A stretch of 64,000 nucleotides of DNA from Comamonas serinivorans (GCF_002158865.1 NZ_CP021455.1:1860001-1924000), one strand, 5' to 3'. Numbered from the stretch's first letter, positions 28,059 through 36,941 are shown. The notes: generated by a model from the letters alone, not told the origin. Numbers and translations are program-made.

Positions 28059-28730
28059 ATGTCGATCCGATCCATTTTGCTGATTGTGGTGGCCGCGCTG
28101 GTCGCCATCTTCGTCGCGGTCAACTGGACCGTGATGACCACGCCCACCGACCTCTCGCTGATCTTCACCACGGTGTATGCCCCGGTTGGCGTCGTCATGC
28201 TGGGCATCCTGGGGGTGATGGCCCTGGTGTTCATCGGCTTCGTGGCCTACCAGCAGTCGGCCGTGCTCATGGAAACGCGGCGTCACGCCAAAGAGCTGGC
28301 CTCGCAGCGCGAGCTGGCCGACAAGGCCGAAGCCTCGCGGTTCACCGACCTGCGCGGCTTTCTGACGGAAGAGCTGAGCCGCCTGAATCAACAGATCGAC
28401 GGTGCCGGTCAGGCCGTGCAGTCGCGCGTGGATCGCCTGGAAATTGGCCTGCGCGAAACCAGCCCCGATGGCCGTCTGCAACAGCTGGCCGAGCTCAGCG
28501 AACGCCACGCACAGGACATCCAGGCCCGCGTTGATCGGCTGGAAATCGGCCTGCGCGAGATGGAAGGCGAACGCCGGCCGGCTGCGGCCGTGGTGGCGCC
28601 CGTCACCGCGCCCGCCGAGGTGGCGGCCCCGATTCCGGCCACCTGGGAGGTGGCTCCGCCCAGCCCCGCCGACAACGACCCGGTCGGCAAGGCCAGCCCG
28701 GGCCTCGACCCGGCCTCTATCCGCTACTGA
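28059..28730 (+). CDS. LapA-like membrane protein with a coiled-coil C-terminus
   Basis: 223 aa from ATG 28059, with AAGGAG 6 bp upstream. Two hydrophobic helices near residues 5-22 (ILLIVVAALVAIFVAV) and 42-62 (VGVVMLGILGVMALVFIGFVA), spaced as in LapA/DUF1049 proteins. A charged coiled coil follows. The segment SRVDRLEIGLRE occurs near 124 and again as ARVDRLEIGLRE, so the coiled coil contains a duplicated unit. Pro/Ala-rich end. Probably an inner-membrane protein linked to lipopolysaccharide or envelope assembly, by family resemblance only. Single-gene unit. Confidence 0.65.
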   Translation: MSIRSILLIVVAALVAIFVAVNWTVMTTPTDLSLIFTTVYAPVGVVMLGILGVMALVFIGFVAYQQSAVLMETRRHAKELASQRELADKAEASRFTDLRGFLTEELSRLNQQIDGAGQAVQSRVDRLEIGLRETSPDGRLQQLAELSERHAQDIQARVDRLEIGLREMEGERRPAAAVVAPVTAPAEVAAPIPATWEVAPPSPADNDPVGKASPGLDPASIRY

Positions 28731-28967
28731 GCGCGGCCGAGCGCGCTCACCCCGTAGCCCGCAAGGGCGGGCGCCGTCGACCGCATGGCGGTCGGTTGGC
28801 ACACCTAATGGCGATTGCCCCCATCGCCTGTCACCTGGGGTTTTTCCTCTCCCGATCCAGGACATCCGCCGTGCCGCACCGGCTTGCCACGGGCGCGGGT
28901 GATACGGTCAGCGGCCGTGCTGCAGGCCGAGTCTGGCTGCAGCTTGTGACGCTGGCAGGAGACGCAT

Positions 28968-29852
28968 GTGAGGAGCATCAATCGACGGGTGGCCGTGGCC
29001 GCCCTGGCTGCGCTGGGGGCCGTGGGGGCCCAGGCCCAGCAGGCCTATGAACCGCAACGGGGGCAGATCGGCAAGGACGTGATGTGGCTGCCGACGCCCA
29101 ACCTGGCCGTGACCCGCATGCTGCAGATGGCCGAGGTGAAGCCCTCGGACCGGGTGGTGGACCTGGGTTCGGGCGACGGCAAGATCCCGATTGCCGCGGC
29201 GCGCGAGTTCGGCGCCACCGCGCGCGGGCTGGAGTTCAACCCCAAGCTGGTCGCGTACTCGAAGGCGGCCGCGCAGCAGGCCGGCGTGGCCGACCGCGTG
29301 CGCTTCGAAGAGGCCGACATCTTTGCGGCCGACTTTCGCGAGGCCCAGGTGGTGACCATGTACCTGCTGCCGGAGCTGAACCTCAAGCTGCGGCCCACCT
29401 TGCTGGCCATGAAGCCCGGCACCCGCGTGGTGTCCAACACCTTCACCATGGGCGAGTGGACGCCTGACGAAGCCGCCCACGTGGGCAGCACGCACCTCAT
29501 GCTCTGGCACGTGCCAGCCAACGTGTCGGGCGACTGGTCGCTGACCCTGGACGGCCAGGCCGTGGCGCTCAACCTGTCCCAGCATTTCCAGGTGCTGACG
29601 GGCGAGGCCCGCTTCACCGGCGTCACCGCGGGCTTGATCGAGCCGCAGCTGCGGGGCGACCACCTCCGCTTTGGCCTGCGCAATGCCCAGGGCCAGCGGC
29701 TGGCCTTCGATGGCCGCGTGCAAGGCAACCGGATCGAGGGGCAGGTGACCCAGGGCAGCCAGGTGACGCGCTTCACCGCCACGCGCCAGGGTGGCCAGAC
29801 CGACGTGAGCCAGGCCCCGCCGGTGGCGCCGCCCCTGGTGATGACCGAGTAG
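28968..29852 (+). CDS. SAM-methyltransferase-fold protein with a signal peptide
   Basis: 294 aa. GTG start at 28968 with AGGAG 6 bp upstream; the overlapping ATG at 28966 is out of frame. The N-terminus (RSINRRVAVAALAALGAVGAQAQQA) is a plausible Sec or Tat-like signal. The class I methyltransferase core follows: PSDRVVDLGSGDGKIPIAAA (SAM loop), ARGLEFNPKLVAYSKAAA, ADIFAADF, then VVTMYLLPELNLKLRP. A beta-rich C-terminal domain of about 110 residues is unlike standard methyltransferases. An exported SAM enzyme is puzzling because SAM is not expected in the periplasm. Only 7 bp separate it from the amino-acid permease gene. Confidence 0.82.
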   Translation: MRSINRRVAVAALAALGAVGAQAQQAYEPQRGQIGKDVMWLPTPNLAVTRMLQMAEVKPSDRVVDLGSGDGKIPIAAAREFGATARGLEFNPKLVAYSKAAAQQAGVADRVRFEEADIFAADFREAQVVTMYLLPELNLKLRPTLLAMKPGTRVVSNTFTMGEWTPDEAAHVGSTHLMLWHVPANVSGDWSLTLDGQAVALNLSQHFQVLTGEARFTGVTAGLIEPQLRGDHLRFGLRNAQGQRLAFDGRVQGNRIEGQVTQGSQVTRFTATRQGGQTDVSQAPPVAPPLVMTE

Positions 29853-29859
29853 GCCGGGG

Positions 29860-31233
29860 ATGGGATCGGGAGCTGCGGGTGCCGCCGCGAGCGGCGGTGC
29901 ACCCCTGAGCCTGCGCCATGCGGTGGCCATCACCGTGGGCGTGGTGATCGGGGCAGGCATCTTCAAGACGCCCTCGCTGGTGGCGGCCCAGGTGCCGTCG
30001 CTGGGCTGGATGCTCGCGCTGTGGGCCGCGGGCGGCGTGGTCGCGCTCATCGGTGCGCTGTGCTATGCCGAGCTGTCGAGCACCTACGCCAGCACCGGTG
30101 GCGAGTACCACTTCCTGCGCCAGGCCTTTGGCCGCGTGGTGGCCATGCTGTACGCCTGGGCGCGCTTCACGGTGATCACCACGGGGTCGATCGCGCTGCT
30201 GGCCCACGTGTTCGGCGACTACATGTCGCAGGTGCTGGACCTGGGCGAGTCCAGCAGCGCCGTGTACGCCGTGCTGGTCATCGCCGCGCTCACCGCGGTC
30301 AACTTGCGTGGCATCCGCAGCGGGGCCGAAATGCAGTGGTGGTTCACCGCCGTCGAGGTTCTGGGTTTGCTGCTGGTAGTGGCAGCAGCGCTGTTCTGGC
30401 TGCTGGGCGGCCAATCCGCGCCCGCACCCGCGCCCGAGGCCGTGGCGGCGACCACGTCGTGGGCCGGGCTGGGCTTCGCCATGGTGTTCGTGCTGCTCAC
30501 CTTCGGCGGCTGGAACGACGCCGCCTACATCAGCGCCGACCTGGCCGACCGGCGCGCCATCGCCCGGGCGCTGGTGCTGTCCGTGGCCTTCATCACCGCG
30601 CTCTACCTGCTGGTCAACTGGGCCTACTGGCAGGTGCTGGGGCTGTCGGGCATGGCCGCCTCGCAGGCGGTGGCCAGCGACGCGCTGACTGCGGTGTTCG
30701 GGCCCCTGGGAGGCAAGTTCATCGCGGCCATGGTGGCCATGGCCGCGCTCACGTCCATCAACGCCACCATGATCGTCGGGGCCCGCACCGCGAGCGCCCT
30801 GGGGCAGGACTGGCCTGCGCTGCGCTTTCTGGGCGACTGGGACGCGGTGCGCCGCGTGCCGCGCCACGCCACCTGGGTGCAAAGCCTCCTGGCCTTGCTG
30901 CTCGTGGGGCTGGGCCTGGGCCACCAGAGCGGGTTTCAGGCCATGGTCGAGTACACGGCGCCGGTGTTCTGGTTGTTTTTCCTGATGGTGGGGCTGGCCT
31001 TGTTCCGGCTGCGCCGGATCGACGGCGCACGCGAACGGCCATTCCGCGTGCCGCTGTACCCCGTGCTGCCGGCCTTGTTCTGCGCCAGCTGCGCCTACAT
31101 GCTGTGGTCCAGCCTGGCCTTTGTGAGCACGCAGCGTTTGGCGGGGCTCAACGCCGCCTGGATCGGCGTCGCCGTGCTGGCGAGCGGCCTGTTGCTGTGG
31201 GCAGTGATGGCCTGGCGGGCGCGCCAAGCTTGA
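29860..31233 (+). CDS. APC-family amino-acid permease
   Basis: 457 aa inner-membrane transporter of the amino acid-polyamine-organocation superfamily, with about 12 helices. Key features: LRHAVAITVGVVIGAGIFKTPSLVA in helix 1 (the unwound GAGIF substrate loop), ALCYAELSSTYASTGGEYHFLRQAFG in helices 2-3, and FGGWNDAAYISADLADRR in the central part. Translationally close to the preceding methyltransferase-like gene (7 bp). The substrate is unknown; it could be an exporter or an importer. Repeat copy 8 begins 12 bp after its stop. Confidence 0.88.
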   Translation: MGSGAAGAAASGGAPLSLRHAVAITVGVVIGAGIFKTPSLVAAQVPSLGWMLALWAAGGVVALIGALCYAELSSTYASTGGEYHFLRQAFGRVVAMLYAWARFTVITTGSIALLAHVFGDYMSQVLDLGESSSAVYAVLVIAALTAVNLRGIRSGAEMQWWFTAVEVLGLLLVVAAALFWLLGGQSAPAPAPEAVAATTSWAGLGFAMVFVLLTFGGWNDAAYISADLADRRAIARALVLSVAFITALYLLVNWAYWQVLGLSGMAASQAVASDALTAVFGPLGGKFIAAMVAMAALTSINATMIVGARTASALGQDWPALRFLGDWDAVRRVPRHATWVQSLLALLLVGLGLGHQSGFQAMVEYTAPVFWLFFLMVGLALFRLRRIDGARERPFRVPLYPVLPALFCASCAYMLWSSLAFVSTQRLAGLNAAWIGVAVLASGLLLWAVMAWRARQA

Positions 31234-31245
31234 ATGTGCTTGGGT

Positions 31246-31293
31246 AGTATGGTGTCATTGCCGTTTCATGTTGAACGGAAATGGCGCCATACT
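31246..31293. repeat. 48-bp palindromic element, copy 8
   Basis: AGTATG ... GCCGTT ... AACGGA ... CATACT. Arms match at 6 of 8 positions, and the two others could form G-T wobble pairs on one strand. It starts 12 bp after the permease stop codon. Confidence 0.92.
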
Positions 31294-31463
31294 GCATGAA
31301 GATGTAAAGATGGCGCCGAGCGCGCGCCGTTCATGTCGGGCTGTTGTCCGACAGCCGCTGTCTGCCTCGTCTCCCCTGGTCGCCGCGGCCCGCCACGCAT
31401 CATGCGGTGCACAGGCCCCGAAATCACGTCGGGGTCAGGGATACACACCAGAAAGGGGAACCC

Positions 31464-32045
31464 ATGCGTACACCTGCAATTCGTCATCTGATGCTCGCTT
31501 CGGCCGTCGCGCTGGCCAGCCTGTCCATGGTTGCTTGCACGACCACCAAGCCGGGCACAGAGTCCGCACCGCGGGCGGACAGCACGACCATCAACACGCG
31601 CGCCGACGCGGCGCTGCAGCGGCTGTACACCACGGCGCCGGGCTCCAAGGACCTGGTGGCGCGGGCCCAGGGGGTGCTGATCTTCCCGTCGGTCGTGGGC
31701 GGCAGCTTTGTGGTCGGCGTGGAGCATGGCCGCGGCGTGCTGCGCGTGCGCGGCCGCAACGAGGCCTACTACAGCACCACCGCGGGCTCGGTGGGCTGGC
31801 AGGCCGGTGGCCAGTCCAAGGCCGTGATCTATGTGTTCAACACCCGCCAGGCCCTGAACGAGTTCCAGGCCAGCAAGGGCTGGTCGGTCGGCGGCGATGC
31901 CACCGTGGCGCTGGGCAAGGTGGGCGCCAACGGCAGCATCGACACCACCTCGGCGCAGGCCCCGGTCACGAGCTTTGTGCTGACCAACGTGGGCCTGGAG
32001 GCCGGCGTGTCGGTGCAGGGCGCCAAGATCACCAAGATCGAGTGA
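31464..32045 (+). CDS. YSC84/SYLF-domain lipoprotein
   Basis: 193 aa from ATG 31464, with AAAGGGG just upstream. Lipobox in SLSMVACTTT, so a membrane-anchored lipoprotein. The rest is a SYLF (YSC84-like) lipid-binding domain: NTRADAALQRLY, AQGVLIFPSVVGGSFVVGVEHGRGVLRV, YYSTTAGSVGWQAGGQSKAVIYVFNT, GWSVGGDATVALG, SFVLTNVGLEAGVSVQGAKITKIE. Common in Burkholderiales; precise role unknown. It ends with its own terminator. Confidence 0.9.
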   Translation: MRTPAIRHLMLASAVALASLSMVACTTTKPGTESAPRADSTTINTRADAALQRLYTTAPGSKDLVARAQGVLIFPSVVGGSFVVGVEHGRGVLRVRGRNEAYYSTTAGSVGWQAGGQSKAVIYVFNTRQALNEFQASKGWSVGGDATVALGKVGANGSIDTTSAQAPVTSFVLTNVGLEAGVSVQGAKITKIE

Positions 32046-32124
32046 GGCTGATCGCGTCACAGGCTGGCTGTGTTCCGCACCGCCAGCTTGCACGCTTGTC
32101 CTTGGCGCGGGCCGCCGGGGACGC

Positions 32125-32151
32125 AAGCCGAGTGACACACTCGGCTTTTTT
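32125..32151 (+). terminator. Intrinsic terminator of the SYLF lipoprotein gene
   Basis: 10-bp stem AAGCCGAGTG/CACTCGGCTT with an ACA loop, followed by T residues. Confidence 0.92.
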
Positions 32152-32219
32152 CATGCCAATCCGTGCCTGGGTCTGCGGCTGGCCTGCGCCTGGATTCGTG
32201 CAACCCACGGAGTAACGCG

Positions 32220-32891
32220 ATGCCGCTGATCCCGCATGCCCCACGCCCCGGCTGGCCTGAGCTGGCGACCGTGCTGATCGCCTACCTGCTGCTGATCCTC
32301 GTCATCGCGCTCTGGCTGGCGCAGATCCCCGATGGGCAAGCGGCCTGGCGCGGCGTGGCGGGGATGGCGGCCAACGGCGTGGCGGGCGTGGTGGCGTTCC
32401 TCGTCGCCTTCACCGTGCGGATTCGAGACTTTCGCGCGTTTGGCTTTCGGGCGGTGGCACGCCCGTGGCGGCTTGTCGGCGCGGCGGTGGGCGTGGTGGC
32501 GTTCGGGCTGAGCTTTCTCATCGAGGGCCTCTACATCCAATTCGTCACCGAAGCCAATACCCAGGCGGACTTCCAGGCTGCCGCGACCGGCGGCATGCTG
32601 TCGCTGCTGGCGTTGCTGATCACGGGGGCGCTGCTCACGCCGCTGGGCGAAGAGCTGGTGTTTCGCGGGGTGATCGCCAATGCGCTGAACCGCTACGGCC
32701 GGTGGGCGGGCGTGGCGGGCAGCGCGGCGATTTTCGCGGCCGTTCATGGGCCCAGCGTCATCTTCCTGAACGCGTTCATGGTCGGCCTCCTGGTCGGCGT
32801 CCTGTTCCGCCGAACCGCGTCCCTCTGGCCGGGCTTGGTGGTGCACGCCGTCTACAACGGCCTCTGGCTGCTGTACTACGCCAAGCCCTGA
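32220..32891 (+). CDS. CPBP-family intramembrane metalloprotease
   Basis: 223 aa, multi-pass membrane protein of the CAAX protease/bacteriocin-processing (Abi) family. ATG at 32220. Active-site motifs are intact: EELVFRG (EExxxR), FAAVH (FxxxH) and HAVYNGLWLLYY (HxxxN). About six hydrophobic helices. Members process prenylated proteins or peptides, or regulate membrane signalling; the substrate here is unknown. Stand-alone gene after the lipoprotein terminator. Confidence 0.88.
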   Translation: MPLIPHAPRPGWPELATVLIAYLLLILVIALWLAQIPDGQAAWRGVAGMAANGVAGVVAFLVAFTVRIRDFRAFGFRAVARPWRLVGAAVGVVAFGLSFLIEGLYIQFVTEANTQADFQAAATGGMLSLLALLITGALLTPLGEELVFRGVIANALNRYGRWAGVAGSAAIFAAVHGPSVIFLNAFMVGLLVGVLFRRTASLWPGLVVHAVYNGLWLLYYAKP

Positions 32892-33096
32892 CCCTGCCGA
32901 AGTGGCCGGGGTCTGATTCACCCTGGAGCCATCGTCTGCTCAGACTCCAGCGGACGTGGCGTGCAAGGCATCTGCAAGCCGGTGGCCGGATGCCGCATGG
33001 CGTTGGCATGGCTTGGAGGGCGTCTGAGCAGGGGTGGCCAGGGCTGGGGTGATGGGCGATGCGCCGCATCACGCGTGCCACCCAGACGAGCGCGGT

Positions 33097-33822
33097 TCAG
33101 CCCTCGCGGCACTGGCCCGCTTCGACCACCAGCCGGCGTTCGCAGCGCGCAGCGATCTGGCGGTCGTGGGTGACCAGCACCAGCGTGGTGCCGAGTTCGC
33201 GGTTGAGCTCGAACATGAGCTGCATCACGTGTTCGCCGGTGGCGAAGTCCAGGCTGCCCGTGGGCTCGTCGGCCAGCAGCACCCGGGGCTGCGTGACGAA
33301 GGCGCGGGCCAGCGCCACGCGCTGCTGTTCGCCGCCCGACAACACGCGTGGGAAATGGGTCAGCCGCTCGCCCAGGCCCACGCGCCGCAGCATGTCGGTG
33401 GCCAGGCTGCGGGCGTCGCGGCGGCCGGTCAACTCCAGCGGCAGCATCACGTTCTCGAGGGCGGTGAGGTTGGCATTGAGTTGAAAGCTCTGGAACACGA
33501 AGCCGATGTGGCGCGCGCGCAGGGCGGCGCGGGCGTCCTCGTCGACAGCGAACAGGTCCTGGCCGCCCAGCCGCACGGTGCCGCGGCTGGGGGTGTCCAG
33601 CCCCGCGATGATGGACAGCAGGGTGCTTTTGCCCGAACCCGACGCGCCGACGATGGCCACGGTTTCCCGCGCGGCCAGGGAAAAATCGATGTCGCGCAGA
33701 ATGTCCAGCGTGCCCGCCGAGTCCGTCACCGACTTGAAGACGTGATCGACGGCGATCAAGGGCGTGGCGGCAGCCGCGCCGACCTCGGCGGGATGAGAAG
33801 CAGGAGTGGTGGCGTGCAGCAT
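33097..33822 (-). CDS. ABC transporter ATP-binding protein, YbbA/LolD type
   Basis: 241 aa from ATG 33822. Walker A GASGSGKST, Q-loop FVFQSFQLNANLTALENVMLPL, signature LSGGEQQRVALARAF, Walker B VLLADEPTGSLD and the H-loop LVTHD are all present, in the MacB/LolD/YbbA subfamily. Its permease would normally be YbbP-like, but no permease gene is adjacent on this strand. Divergent from a TesA-like esterase gene with only 45 bp between starts, the same arrangement as ybbA-tesA in enterobacteria. Confidence 0.9.
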   Translation of the reverse strand: MLHATTPASHPAEVGAAAATPLIAVDHVFKSVTDSAGTLDILRDIDFSLAARETVAIVGASGSGKSTLLSIIAGLDTPSRGTVRLGGQDLFAVDEDARAALRARHIGFVFQSFQLNANLTALENVMLPLELTGRRDARSLATDMLRRVGLGERLTHFPRVLSGGEQQRVALARAFVTQPRVLLADEPTGSLDFATGEHVMQLMFELNRELGTTLVLVTHDRQIAARCERRLVVEAGQCREG

Positions 33823-33867
33823 CGAGAACGTGAACAAAACGGGGACCAGGACGGTGGCGACGGCGGC

Positions 33868-34584
33868 GTGCGCTCGGGCACACCGCGTCGGCACTTTATC
33901 GCGCGGGCAGTGGGCCTGGCGCTGGCCGGGATTGCGGCGCCCTGGTCGGCTCACGCGGCCGGTGGCGCCCGCAGCGGGGCCGCGCCGCAGCCGGGTGGGG
34001 CGGGCGCGGTTGCGAGCGGTCCGCGCATCCTGGTGCTGGGCGACTCCTTGAGTGCCGAGTACGGCCTGCGCCGCGGCACGGGCTGGGTGGCCTTGCTGGC
34101 GCAGCGGTTGCAGCAGGCCGGCCGGCCCGAGCAGGTGGTCAACGCCAGCATCAGCGGCGACACCACCTCGGGCGGGCGGGCGCGGCTGGCGGCCTTGCTC
34201 AAGCAGCACCAGCCGCAGGTGCTGGTGATCGAGCTGGGGGGCAACGACGCGCTGCGCGGCCTGCCGATTGCGATGACCGAGCAGAACCTGACGGCCATGG
34301 TCAGCCAGGGCCAGGCCGCGGGCGCCAAGGTGTTGCTGGTGGGCATGCAGGTGCCGCCCAACTATGGCGCGGCCTACACGCGCGATTTCGAGGCCGTGTT
34401 CGCCAAGGTGGCCCAGGCCAGGCAGGCGGCCCTGGTGCCGTTCCTGCTCAAGGGCGTGGCCGATGCCCCAGACCCCACGGCGCAGTTCCAGGGCGATCGC
34501 ATCCACCCCAACGAGCAGGCCCAGCCGGCGCTGCTCGCCAACGTCTGGCCCAGCCTGGCGCGGTTGATCGGCGCCAAGGCGTGA
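33868..34584 (+). CDS. tesA: TesA-like SGNH arylesterase/thioesterase/lysophospholipase
   Basis: 238 aa from GTG 33868 (MRSGTPRRHFIARAVGL); the frame is open far upstream but overlaps the divergent ATPase, so this start is preferred. The signal peptide has a twin-arginine look (TPRRHFIAR) and ends near AHAAG, so the enzyme is periplasmic. SGNH blocks: GDSLSAEYG (nucleophile Ser), NASISGDTTSGG, ELGGNDALRGL and DRIHPNEQ (catalytic Asp/His). Hydrolyses acyl esters or thioesters. Confidence 0.92.
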   Translation: MRSGTPRRHFIARAVGLALAGIAAPWSAHAAGGARSGAAPQPGGAGAVASGPRILVLGDSLSAEYGLRRGTGWVALLAQRLQQAGRPEQVVNASISGDTTSGGRARLAALLKQHQPQVLVIELGGNDALRGLPIAMTEQNLTAMVSQGQAAGAKVLLVGMQVPPNYGAAYTRDFEAVFAKVAQARQAALVPFLLKGVADAPDPTAQFQGDRIHPNEQAQPALLANVWPSLARLIGAKA

Positions 34585-34802
34585 TGCAGGTGGAGGGGCA
34601 GGCGTCGATCGGGCTTGGGCAGGTCTCTGGGTTCAGGCGTCAAACGCTGACATGCGCAGGCGCAGCGTCACCCGTCACCCGTCGCGACCCAGGGCGCCGC
34701 CAGCCCGACCAGGGTCGCTGCATGCCATCGAACGCAGTCCGAGGCGTCGCAGGATGACGAGGCCCGCGCCGCGATGCTGCTCGCTGTGCTTGAAAGTTTG
34801 GC

Positions 34803-34850
34803 AGTATGGGATCACGGCCGTTTTCAATGCATCGACAAGCGAAGGATACT
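34803..34850. repeat. 48-bp palindromic element, copy 9
   Basis: AGTATG ... GCCGTT ... ATCGAC ... GATACT. The ends are conserved and flanked by GGC/GCC-type bases that extend the palindrome; the interior arms no longer pair. It lies 24 bp beyond the MATE gene stop codon. Confidence 0.8.
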
Positions 34851-34874
34851 GCCTGATTGCCTGGCTCAAACCCG

Positions 34875-36248
34875 TCACACCAGGCGTTCGATGCGCTGGG
34901 AGCGCCACACCAGGCGGTAGAACAGGCTTTGCAGGGCCAGCATGCTGCAGAACACCACGGGGTAGCTCATCCACACGCCTTGCAGCCCGAAGCGGGCCGA
35001 GAGCCAGTGCGCGGCGGGCAGCTGCACCAGGGCGATGCAGCCCACGCTGATGGCCGTGGGGCCCCAGACCGTGCCGCTGGCGCGCATGACCCCGGCCACC
35101 ACGGCCTGCATGCCGAACACCACGCTGGCCCACAGCATCACGTGCAACAGCGTTTGCGCCATGCCCAGCACATGCGGCGTGGTGATGAAGAACCCCAGCA
35201 GCCAGCGCGACAGCAGGTAACCCAGCAGCACCAGCCCGCCCGTGAGCACCAGGTTCAGCCACAGGCCGGTCTGCACGATGGCCGACAGCCGCTCGCTGCG
35301 GCCGGCGCCGATGGCCTGCGCGCCCAGGATGGAGGCCGTGATGGCGATGGACAGCGCGGGAAACTGCACGTAGTTGACGATCTGGTTCACGGCCCCGTAG
35401 GCCGCGGTCGCGTCGGCGCCGTAGCCGTTTACCAGGCCCAGGATGGCCAGCTCGGCCATGGCGATGGTCACCATCTGCACGCCGGTTGGCACGCCGATTC
35501 GCAGCACGGCGCGCAGCAGCGTGGGGTTCAGGCGCAGCTCGCGCAGCAGCGCCGCGTCGGGCGCCAGCGGGTGGCCGCGTCGCCGCAGGTACACCCACAA
35601 GAACGCCAGCGCCACCGCGAACGACGCCGCTGCGGCCACGGCGGCACTGGCCACCCCCAGCTGGGGCAGGCCCAGCCAGCCGCGAATCAGCGCCGGCGTG
35701 AGCAGCAGCCCCACGGCCGTGGACAGCACCAGGGCGAGCAGGGGCGTCACCGTGTCGCCCACGCCACGCAGCAGCTGGGTGAACAGGATGAACACCAGCA
35801 GCAGCGGCATGCTCAGCATCATCATGCGGGCATAGGCCACGGCGTCGGGCAGCAGCTCGGGCGAGGTGCCCAGGGCCACCAGCGCAGGGCGCGCGAACAG
35901 CTCGCCCAACACCGCCGCGGCCACGCCGATGCAGGCGCCCAGCGTCAGCGCCGTGCCGGCAATGGCCTTGACCTTGTGCGGCTCGCGCGCGCCCCAGGCC
36001 TGGCCGATCAGCACCGAGGCGCCGGCGCCCACGCCGATGATCAGCGCCACGAAGAAGAACACCACGGGGAACATGCCGGCCACGGCGGCCAGGGCCGAGG
36101 TGCCCAGCATCTGGCCGATGTAGACGGCGTTCACGCTGCCGGACAGCGACTGCAGGATGTTGGCCAGCACCATGGGGCCGAGGAACAGCAGGTACACGCG
36201 CCACAGCGGTGGCTGGGCGTGGCCCGCAAAGGCGGAGGGTCGGTTCAT
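34875..36248 (-). CDS. MATE-family multidrug efflux transporter
   Basis: 457 aa, about 12 helices in two similar halves (PLLLVFILFTQLLRGVGDTVTPLLAL in the first, ASVVFGMQAVVAGVMRASGTVWGPTAISV in the second). Expected to export cationic drugs or metabolites in exchange for Na+ or H+. ATG at 36248 overlaps the stop of the DUF2239 gene by 4 bp (ATGA), so the two are translationally coupled. Both are likely controlled from the palindromic operator in front of the DUF2239 gene. Confidence 0.9.
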   Translation of the reverse strand: MNRPSAFAGHAQPPLWRVYLLFLGPMVLANILQSLSGSVNAVYIGQMLGTSALAAVAGMFPVVFFFVALIIGVGAGASVLIGQAWGAREPHKVKAIAGTALTLGACIGVAAAVLGELFARPALVALGTSPELLPDAVAYARMMMLSMPLLLVFILFTQLLRGVGDTVTPLLALVLSTAVGLLLTPALIRGWLGLPQLGVASAAVAAAASFAVALAFLWVYLRRRGHPLAPDAALLRELRLNPTLLRAVLRIGVPTGVQMVTIAMAELAILGLVNGYGADATAAYGAVNQIVNYVQFPALSIAITASILGAQAIGAGRSERLSAIVQTGLWLNLVLTGGLVLLGYLLSRWLLGFFITTPHVLGMAQTLLHVMLWASVVFGMQAVVAGVMRASGTVWGPTAISVGCIALVQLPAAHWLSARFGLQGVWMSYPVVFCSMLALQSLFYRLVWRSQRIERLV

Positions 36249-36880
36249 GGGGTGCCTGCGTCGTCGTCGTGAGGAGTGAACACGCCCTGGGCCAGGTGGG
36301 CGAGGTGGGCGCGCACATCGGGCGGCCAGGCCGCGGTGCAGCGCGCCAGGGCCGCGGCGTCGGCGGCGAACAGCGCGCGCGCGGCGTCTTCGAAGCCCGG
36401 CTGGTGGCCCGCGATCGCACTCATGAATTTGTAGCCGCGCTCGGCCGCGTGCCGGCGGTCGTCGGCGGCGTCGGTGGACTTGCGCGCATGGTCGACCAGG
36501 CGGCGCAGGGCGGCCGAGGCGCCGCCGGGCTGCCGGGCCAGCCAGTCCCAGTGGCGGGGCAGCAGCGTGACCTCGCGCGCCACCACGCCGAGCCGCGGGC
36601 GCCCGGGTGCCGGGCGGGACGAAGGGGCTGGCGCGGGCCCTGCATCGGCATCGCCGGCATCGCCGGCATCGGCGGTGGGGGCCAGGCGGGCCAGCAGGGC
36701 GGCGTGCTCGGGACGGGGCGGGGTGTCCACGGGTGCGCCGGTGGCGTCGTCGAAGACCAGGATGGGACCGGCGGGTTCGTCGACGGCGGCCAGGGCCTCG
36801 GCGATCTCGGCATAGCGGCCTTGGGCCACACGTCGATCGCCCGCGAAGGCCGTGTAGTGGGAAGGAAACATCGCGTTCAT
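36245..36880 (-). CDS. DUF2239 family protein
   Basis: 211 aa, starting at ATG 36880 (a second ATG at 36871 is in frame). YTAFAGDRRVAQGRYAEIAEAL at the start, then a Pro/Ala-rich linker and GRPRLGVVAREVTLLPRHWDWLARQPGGASAALRRLVDHARK. That second part matches my memory of DUF2239, a small domain that may bind DNA or act with a transporter. It is coupled to the MATE gene by a 4-bp overlap. A TAGAAT -10-like hexamer lies 6 bp before the first ATG and there is no Shine-Dalgarno sequence, so the message may be leaderless. Confidence 0.82.
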   Translation of the reverse strand: MNAMFPSHYTAFAGDRRVAQGRYAEIAEALAAVDEPAGPILVFDDATGAPVDTPPRPEHAALLARLAPTADAGDAGDADAGPAPAPSSRPAPGRPRLGVVAREVTLLPRHWDWLARQPGGASAALRRLVDHARKSTDAADDRRHAAERGYKFMSAIAGHQPGFEDAARALFAADAAALARCTAAWPPDVRAHLAHLAQGVFTPHDDDAGTP

Positions 36881-36886
36881 GTCGAT

Positions 36887-36918
36887 ATTCTACCCGGGTT
36901 AAATATTTAATCCGGGTA
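36887..36918 (-). promoter_or_regulatory. 28-bp palindromic operator and -10 box before DUF2239-MATE
   Basis: Near-perfect palindrome at 36891-36918, TACCCGG and CCGGGTA flanking TTAAATATTTAA, with one mismatched pair. It is strongly AT-rich at the centre, unlike its surroundings. A TAGAAT -10 candidate (36887-36892, reverse strand) overlaps its promoter-proximal edge. The layout is that of a repressor operator. No regulator gene is adjacent, so the binder is unknown and could be DUF2239 itself. Confidence 0.75.
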
Positions 36919-36941
36919 AATATCTGCGCGGCGACATGCAC

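Noticed and set aside
33097..34506. Fusion of the ABC ATPase frame through the esterase gene
   Set aside because: The open antisense frame upstream of ATG 33822 only mirrors tesA.
36249..36941. MATE reading frame extended upstream to 688 residues
   Set aside because: The extension is the shadow of the DUF2239 gene in another frame. ATG 36248 gives the normal family length.
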